Positions 57,402 through 64,000 of a DNA stretch of 64,000 bases are shown in pieces. The DNA is from Hesseltinella vesiculosa. Lineage: Eukaryota > Mucoromycota > Mucoromycetes > Mucorales > Cunninghamellaceae. The notes under the pieces are model-generated. The model worked only from the letters and a program-made list of their open reading frames with translations, ran no database searches and was not told where the DNA came from. Within the stretch, counting starts at the first letter, position 1, and each line of letters begins with the position of its first letter. Both the position numbers and the translations under genes were made by a program. The DNA is taken from NCBI GenBank assembly GCA_002104935.1, contig MCGT01000002.1:1426001-1490000 (forward strand). Direction: 5' to 3'.

Positions 57402-60400
57402 TCAGAGTTTCTGTCTAGTTTCTATGGTTTGGATTTGTTGAATGATATCACCAGGTTGGAAATCTGTAAAGCCTTCGAAGGCCATGCCACATTCCAAGCC
57501 TTTCTTTGCCTCGTTAATATCCTTTTTCACTTGGCGGAGTGTATCGAGTTGACCTTGAAAAAAAAAAGGGATCAGAGTCAAGACATCGCGTGACACCACA
57601 CTTCTTTCCTTTTTTGCACGGGGACTTTACCTTCCCAGATGGATTCCTTATTACGGATAACTCGCACCTTGCCATTCCGATTGATTATGCCATTGGTGAC
57701 ACGACAGCCTGCGACGGGCTTGGTTTGTTTACCCTTGATGGTGATGTCGAAGAGCTGCAAGATGGAGGCTTCACCAAGAACTTGGGTGGTGACAACAGGG
57801 GGCAACATGTCGCTGAGCTTCTCCTTGACATCGTCCAGAAGTTTGTAAATGACAGAGTAGGATTTCACAGCCACAGCTTGCTTGGCAGCCTCGGACAGCA
57901 CTTTTTTGTCGGCTTTGACATTAAAGCCAATCACTTGCCCATCACACGCCGCGGCCAGCTGCACATCGCCGTCGGAGATTTGCCCAACGCCACTGTGTAC
58001 CACTTTGACTCGGATTTGCTTGTTTTGGAGACCACTCAGGCTGTCGACGACCGCTTCGACTGTACCACTCACGTCACCTACGCAGCAAATGATAAGATGA
58101 GCCAGTCGATCTTTCTGGAAGCCTGCGTCGGAATGTTTTTTTTTGTACCTTTGACAATCGCACGTAGTTCCAAGACATCGTTTCCAGTATCAATCAGGCC
58201 ATCTTCTTGCAAAGTTTGTTGCAGCGCGCTCATGCGTTTGCCCAAGGATTCTGGTACTTGATCCGATAACCCACGGTTGTACATCATCATCTCCTTTTGG
58301 TATTGTTTCTCCACAAGGCGCTCGTGTTCCAGGATTTCTCGTTGTTGACGGCGTTTTTCATTGATCACATCCAGGTCACGCAATTGTTGATCCCGACCAC
58401 GACGAGCTTCGCGATTGGTCACCACCGTTTTTGCCGTGGACTAGGGTTGAAAAAAAAAAAATGGAAGGTGAGATGTTGTGCCCCTGGAAAAAAAAAATCG
58501 GTTGACATGATTACCTCGTCCTTGGCTTGGAGCATTTCATCACCAGCCACCGGTACGTCCTTCCAGCCAATGACCTTGACTGGGGTACCGGGGGGTGCTT
58601 GCTTGAGAGGTTTTCCTTGGTGGTCAGTCATCGACCGAATCTTGCACCAGGTTTGGCCAGCGACAACGACGGAGCCGGGCTTTAGGACCCCGCGCTGCAC
58701 AAGCACCGTGGCCACGTTACCTCGGCCTTTTTCGACTTGTGATTCCAGTACGACACCTTCGGCTCCTTGAGGGTCTTGGTCAGCCTTGAGTTCCATGATT
58801 TCCGAAAGCGTGATGATGGTTTCTTCCAGCTGGTCCAGATTCAGGCCAGTGAGGCCCGACACTTCGACGCAAGGCACCTCGCCACCGATTTCTTCCAGGT
58901 GAACATTGTAGCGCGAAAGTTCTTGCTTGACGAGGGACGCATCGACACCATGCTTGTCGCACTTGTTGACTGCCACCACCAATGGTACACCAGCGGCTTG
59001 AGCATGCTTGATGGCCTCTTCGGTCTGGGGCATTACTCCGTCATCGGCCGCCACCACAAGCACCACAATGTCGGTCACCTGCGCACCACGAGCTCGCATC
59101 GCTGAAAATGCGGCATGGCCGGGTGTATCCAAAAATGTAATAGTTTTTTTCGATGGCAAGGTCACTGAAAAAAAAAGATAATTGAATAAAGACATTGCGA
59201 TGGCGGTGCAGCGGTTGTTTTACCTGAGAAGGCGCCGATGTGTTGTGTAATGCCGCCAGCTTCGCCAGCAGCCACTGAGGTCTTTCGCAAGGTATCTAGC
59301 AAAGTTGTTTTGCCATGATCCACATGGCCCATAATGGTCACAACAGGAGGTCGGCTGGGGAGATTGGTGGTGTCTTCGGGTTTTGGGCTGTGGTAAAGGT
59401 TGCAAATGATAGGAGGTGAGTCGCGCTTGCTTTATTATTTTCTTATTTTCTCATAGTGTTACCGAGGATATAAATCCAGAGATTGTCTTTCGTCCAAAAT
59501 AGGATTCATATTCAATTGCATGGCGATCAAACTGGATTCATCTGCACTCAGCACTGGTAAGAAGAAGGGGGATCGGTGAGTCGACTGCTGGAAAGGTCAT
59601 TCAATCGTGGAACTCACTTCGATCGTGCTTAGTGCTGCCCATTTCTAGTTCTTCCATAGTGCCGATCATTTTTTCTACAAATTTGTAAAGAAAAATGAGA
59701 CACATTTTTTTTTTTTGCATGATGGTGATACAGAGGCGGGGAGAAAAAAGCCTCCCAGCCCCTGGGTGCTTCTTTTTTTTTTTTTTTTTACCCATGCGAA
59801 TGCCAAAGACCTTGGCGAGGTTGGCGACGTTGATGATTTGGGGAATATAGACATCCTTGGTCTGGTTTTCCTTGTCGGCCAGTTCCTTGGCCCGCTGTCG
59901 AGCTTGGCGCTTTTCGAGGTGACGCTTGGCTTGCTCTTCTTCCCGGATGATCTTTGCTAGTTCTTCTTCTTTGCGCTGTCGTTCTTTGCGTTGAGTCACG
60001 GACTCGCCTTCACGGGGTGGTTTGGAGAATTTGTTAAGGTGTCGTTCGTTCAGTTTGCGTGATTCTCCTTCATGCTTTTCAGCATGGAAATCGACGGGCT
60101 TGGTCCAATTGCGCTGCTGTGGTTTGGCTCGATCGGTTTGCTGGTCGCTTGTGGCCGATCGCCTATTCTTGTCCTGACCAGTCCTGTTGTTATTGTTGTT
60201 ATTGTTGTTACTGTTGTTACTGTTGTTATTGTTGTTGTTCCCGGTCTTTCTGGTATTTGGGCGTTGTTTGTCAGCCTTGGGCTTATCCATGGATGCAGGA
60301 CGCTTCCATTTATCCAGGCCAGAAGCAATGGAGGATCCCCGTGCCTTATTGTTGATAGCATCGTTGCTGGCCAATCGGGTAGCATGGATCCAGCGTTGCG

Positions 60401-60467
60401 TGCAGCCACATGCTCGCTGCATTTTCAAAAGCTGTTGCATCCGCAAGATTCTTGCACTGCTAGACAT
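57402..60467 (-). CDS. IFM1: mitochondrial translation initiation factor IF-2
   Basis: A GTPase that brings initiator tRNA to the mitochondrial ribosome. Eight exons (59792-60467, 59618-59674, 59463-59553, 59224-59387, 58515-59164, 58149-58440, 57631-58077, 57402-57553) code 842 residues. A basic N-terminus with Arg/Ala/Ser ([28 protein letters not shown]) suits a mitochondrial presequence. A polyasparagine tract and a charged helix ([20 protein letters not shown]) follow. GTPase motifs are G1 [10 protein letters not shown]2 region [11 protein letters not shown]3 DTPGH and G4 NKCD. Then come domains II-IV with [25 protein letters not shown] and [20 protein letters not shown], ending [10 protein letters not shown]. 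Length is larger than yeast Ifm1 (676), partly from the N-terminal low-complexity region. It is divergent from RPP30. Confidence 0.94.
60187..60240. repeat. AAC/AAT trinucleotide tract coding polyasparagine
   Basis: On the plus strand it reads as GTT/ATT repeats. It lies within the first exon of mitochondrial IF2 and encodes [18 protein letters not shown]. Confidence 0.85.
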
Positions 60468-60541
60468 GGTTGGGAAAAAAAGTGGAGAAAGGCGTTAAGA
60501 AAAGTGAGCTGGAAAAAAGTTTTTTTGAGTGAGCTCATGCC

Positions 60542-60572
<31 letters not shown>

Positions 60573-60624
60573 AGCGCCCTTTTTCTCTTGCTCACAGCTT
60601 TCGTTTTTGCTCTGTTGTTTGGCG

Positions 60625-61742
60625 ATGCTGTTTGATTTTAATCTGCCATATCACCAGGATCAGGATCAGCAAGAGCAGAAAAGACTTGAGGGAGTATTAG
60701 AAAGGATATATTCCAGTACGGCTGAAAGGCACTTGTCAACCCATGACTGATTATCCCTCTCTCTCTACAGTTGATCCTCGAGCTACCGTTGCATGGAATC
60801 TCCTTGTCAAAGACATCAGAGCAACAAAGGTAAGTACAATTAGAGGGTAAGAGTACGCTGATCCAATCAAATGCAACGTATGCTGTGATGCTTCAAGATC
60901 AGCTCCATTTTTCTTTATTGACGCTTATTCTGCTCTTAGGTGATCGCGCCGGTGGCGGCAGATCGATTTGGCAAGACCATCACACAGTTGACGCGGGTCA
61001 CAGTTCAAGTTGTGGATTCAAAAGGAAACTATCAGCTCTTGTCTGCCAACCCCTTGAACCAGCAGATCGACCTGCTGGCAGCCCAACCCACGAACATCGA
61101 GGTGTGTCGTCATGCCTGCCTGGCCTATGAAGTCGATATCATTTCCCTGGACTTGTCGCAACCAAACGCTGCCCTACCAGGCTATAGCTCAGCCCAGGTC
61201 GCTATACAGCGCGGCATCTTCTTTGAAATTTGTTATACCCAAGCCATCTCCGAGCGCCAACAACGTGTCGCCTTCTTTGCCAACGTCACCCGTCTCGTCG
61301 ACCAAACCCGTGGCCATAATCTTATCCTCTCCAGTGGCGCTCTCCGTGCGCTCCATATCAAGCGGCCGGCCGATTTGTGCATGCTGTGCGTCTGTAGACC
61401 AGTCAAGAAAGACGAGAAGCTGACCCTTTTCTATTTTTCTTCTGTAGAGGCAAGTTGTTTGGCATGTCTGATGACCAAGCAAGAGCAGCGGCCCGCTACA
61501 ACTATGAACGGGTCTTGAAGAAAGCCGGTAAGAAGACATCCATTCAGAAAAAAAAATCAGACGCAACCAAGCTCACTGATTTTGTATGAATAGAAACCCG
61601 AAAAAGCACACTGGTGGCTGCCATCCAGATCGAAAGTATGCCACCCGAATCTGATCTCAAGCGAAAGCAGCCAGCATCACCCGCGCCTGAGTCCAAGTCT
61701 CAAAAAAAGAAAAAAAAGAAGCTGGCAGCCTCTTCGTCCTAA
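60625..61742 (+). CDS. RPP30: ribonuclease P/MRP protein subunit p30 (Rpp30/Rpp1)
   Basis: A nuclear subunit of RNase P and RNase MRP that processes tRNA 5' ends and pre-rRNA. Five exons (60625-60715, 60771-60829, 60940-61385, 61448-61527, 61594-61742) code 274 residues. It starts MLFDFNLPY, the family's first strand. TVAWNLLVKDIRATK and VIAPV follow, then VDIISLDLSQ, the GIFFEICY strand, RVAFFANVTRLVDQTRGHNL, ILSSGALRALHIKRPADLCM and the conserved GKLFGMSDDQARAA. The order matches the TIM-barrel-like Rpp30 family. The C-terminus is Lys-rich (SKSQKKKKKKLAASSS). The intron ending at 61447 uses donor GTGCGT; joining CT with AGGC restores CMLGKLFGM. Its 3' end lies only 78 bp from that of metaxin, with an AATAAA at 61766. 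Confidence 0.92.
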
Positions 61743-61765
61743 CCCTATTCTGTGCCAAATGATTC

Positions 61766-61771
61766 AATAAA
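61766..61771 (+). terminator. poly(A) signal of RPP30
   Basis: AATAAA 24 bases after the stop, in the narrow gap before the convergent metaxin gene. Confidence 0.65.
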
Positions 61772-61819
61772 AAGGATGCACTTTTTGCAAATTCATCTAG
61801 CATTTTATTATATATTATA

Positions 61820-63070
61820 TTATTTTTGTTCAAGGTAGGTTTGGAAGATGTGTTTAGCGTAGTTGACGAGATTTTCGTGACGCTGGACGAGCTTCTTGAG
61901 GGTAGCGGCTTGGGCTTTTTCCTCGCGGGTAGCTTCATGCTTGTCAGCGGGAGGTAGGCTCAAAATGCAGTGCAAATAGGCAAACACAACAGCATCAAGT
62001 TTAGTGGGTTGGCTAAACAAAAAAAAAAAAAAAAGATCCCATGAGTGGCGGTCCCTTCATTTTGCGTGGTGTATGACAATTGTCGGTGCTTACGGCTTGT
62101 CGTAAAAAAAGGTTGCATCGCCCAGTTTCACGGACAGTGCTTCTAGGACTTCCGTGGCCTGTGCGTAGATCTACTCATAAAAGTAGGTGAGCCATGTTGA
62201 AAGAGCCTAGCAACATCCATTCGCTATACCTCTTCTCTGGATAAAACATCGCGATCTGTCAGCAGCTGCTCAACCACTTGATCTTTCTTCTTGCTGGCAA
62301 GGATGCTGTTGATGGGTGCAGGGAGATGTCCATAATAAAATGACGAGGCGTGCGTGCTATAGTTCAAAGGTTCGAGCCACATGGAAAAGAGCTATATGGG
62401 TCAAGAGAAAGAAGAAGTAAGTGGCCAGGTCCTCCTCGGTCACTCGTTTGTATTCAGTGATTTTCTCCTTTTACCCAGGCAGCGTGTAGCTTGGTTTGGG
62501 CCATGGACATGAACGCAATGGCATCGTCTTCTTCGTTCCCGAGTGGCGTGTCCTTCTCCTATGTCAAAAAAAGAATAAAAGACAAAAGAGTGGGAGTGTC
62601 AGTGAAGAGCCGTTGCGTGTTATGTCGGGACTGTTTTGCCGTATCGAGATGGATGGTGACTTACATTGTCCTTGATCCACTGATCGATCTGTTGGCCAGC
62701 CAAAACTTGGCCGACGACTGTGACGAGGAATGGCAGGTGCTTGTTGGGCGAGGCATCAGGCTCGTTGCCATTGACAATGTCGACATGGACGTTGCAGAAT
62801 CGCAAATAGATCTAAGACAGTCAATGGTGGTTAACCAGGCAGGTTTCATCGAGAGCAAGCTGATGGGTTGTCATTTACCTGGGTGATCAAGCAGCCCACA
62901 TCGAAACTGGCAACAGATCCTTTAGGACCAGGGCCGTAAATATACAAGGTGTCGTTTTCGAATCGTTTTGGCGCATTGACCGCAGGATACACTCTGAGGG
63001 GGAAGTTTTTCAGCTTCAAGAAGTCTAAACAGGCTGGTAGCTCCAGTGTTGGCAAACGAGGTTGTGTCAT
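61820..63070 (-). CDS. metaxin / Sam37-family outer membrane import protein
   Basis: A mitochondrial outer-membrane protein of the SAM sorting and assembly complex for beta-barrel proteins. Six exons (62879-63070, 62665-62811, 62558-62475, 62391-62230, 62170-62094, 62012-61820) code 284 residues. The N-terminal thioredoxin/GST-N-like part reads LYIYGPGPKGSVASFDVGCL, IYLRFCNVHVDIVNG and HLPFLVTVVGQVLAGQQIDQ. The C-terminal GST-C-like metaxin part has EDDAIAFMSMAQTKLHAAWL, SVKLGDATFFYDKPQPTKLD, AVVFAYLHCILSLP and HENLVNYAKHIFQTYLEQK. The FFYDKPTxLDA signature is typical of metaxins. There is no C-terminal hydrophobic anchor, so it may be the Mtx2/Sam35-like or a soluble form rather than an anchored Mtx1. 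All introns are GT-AG with matching phases. Confidence 0.88.
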
Positions 63071-63936
63071 GGTGTGATATTTGTATATTTGAAAAGTGGA
63101 AGAAAAAAAAATAAAAGGCGTCCACTTCCGCTTTTTGGGAAAGCAAGCGGCTAAAGCCTGAGCTGACCCTGGGCGACTTTTTGTTAAAGCAAAATGCCTT
63201 TTTTCCAACCCAATTTCGTTTTGGTACACGTTAGAAACGGAAATGAGAACGGACACTTGTTTAGTTGGACCTGGAGAAAGAGGCGGGTGGAGATCAAATA
63301 AACGGTCGAAAAATGAAGCAGCTTTGCAGGTCGAGATTTAGAATGCACGGTCGAGGCATACTCGTATTTATTATCTGCTGGTCCCAACATTTTGTGAAGG
63401 AAAAGTAGAAGAAACACGCCAAACACTCGCTCGCCATGTCAGCGTGCAAGTGCACTTCAGTAGACCCAGCCCAACCTGACATGATCCTCTGCTATGCACT
63501 GTAGAAAAACGCCAATTCTCCTATTTTTTAACAGAGCATCATGACGCGGCACTTCCCCGCGAGAGCACTTTTTTTTTTTTTTTGACAGGAGATGCCATTT
63601 ATTGCTCCAACAAAAACCTTATGCGAAGAAAAAAAAAAAAAAAAGAGGGAGGATATCGAGATTTGCCGATTGTTGACAAACCTGTGGGAGCTTAAAAAAG
63701 GAGTGAAAAAAAAGGGGGAATCAAAAAAAGGAGGGATAAAAAAAGTAACACAAACACACAATGCAAGTGAGGTTGGCTAATTTCTCGCCAGGAGAAAAAA
63801 AAAAAAGGTGGAGTCATTCTTGTTTTCCATGCGATAAATATATGAGATTGAGATTGAGAATGATAAAGAAAGTGTGCCTATGTACAAGATGATTTTTTTG
63901 GAGACGGCAGTGTTCAAGAGGGTGGTGACAAGGCAA
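63071..63936. other. intergenic region, no gene seen
   Basis: AT-rich, with homopolymer A/T tracts near 63568-63584 and 63630-63645. No frame with family features was found. Confidence 0.55.
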
Positions 63937-63988
63937 TCACTCGTTAAGTTTGATGGGCGTCCCGTGGGGCTTGCAGTAAATATTTGCG
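63937..63988 (-). CDS. last exon of a gene truncated by the right edge, possibly LIM-like
   Basis: A CTTGTAG acceptor is followed by a short open end reading ANIYCKPHGTPIKLNE and a stop at 63937-63939. The YCKPH ending resembles the final metal-binding residues of a LIM domain, but only 17 codons are visible, so the family is a guess. The upstream exons lie beyond the window. Confidence 0.35.
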
Positions 63989-64000
63989 CTACAAGAAATA

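Overview
This is eukaryotic, fungal nuclear DNA. Nearly every gene is split by short GT-AG introns (mostly about 45-110 nt). Families found here include a class IV-type chitin synthase, a trehalose-6-phosphate synthase/phosphatase-family protein, a peroxisomal dienoyl-CoA isomerase ending in SKL, UBR1, and typical cytosolic ribosomal proteins. Very long A and T homopolymer runs, mostly outside the exons, and fungal genes such as an ANKRD40-like and an ICE2-like protein suggest an early-diverging lineage, most likely Mucoromycota/Mucorales. That placement is inference from gene content only.

Layout, left to right. 0-5 kb is a translation-rich cluster: a ubiquitin-UBL-AN1 fusion (-), ribosomal protein uL15/RPL28 (-), and, across a 177-bp divergent promoter, eEF1B-gamma (+). 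5-15 kb holds an ANKRD40-like ankyrin protein (-), a trehalose synthase/phosphatase-family protein with a degenerate phosphatase domain (+), a 38-residue CxxC micro-ORF with its own TATA box and poly(A) signal (+), and a choline/ethanolamine phosphotransferase (+). 15-24 kb holds a four-finger C2H2 regulator (-), RPL31 (+), a carrier-like membrane protein (+), a probable little-elongation-complex subunit 2 homologue (+) and a tRNA-Leu(UAG) (+). 24-31 kb has two copies of a short dispersed repeat, one of them a long palindrome, around a biotin carboxylase-BCCP protein (-), a small membrane protein (-), a CaMK (+) and a p24/Erv25 cargo receptor (-). 31-40 kb holds a class I sirtuin (-), delta-COP (+) and chitin synthase (-).

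40.1-44.6 kb is an accessory, decayed zone with duplicated gene fragments, a transposase-like HTH ORF, minisatellite-like repeats and no clearly intact conserved gene. From 44.6 kb ordinary gene density resumes: dienoyl-CoA isomerase (-), UBR1 (+, 7 kb coding), a DUF1764 protein (+), two unrecognised proteins, mitochondrial IF2 (-), RNase P p30 (+), metaxin (-), and the last exon of a gene that runs off the right edge.

The genes are typical eukaryotic neighbours with no operon logic. The closest pairings are the divergent RPL28/eEF1B-gamma pair and the tail-to-tail RPP30/metaxin pair. Exon boundaries were worked out by hand from splice sites, frame continuity and family conservation. Each listed exon chain sums to a whole number of codons, except fragments and the edge exon. 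Nothing was run against a database.
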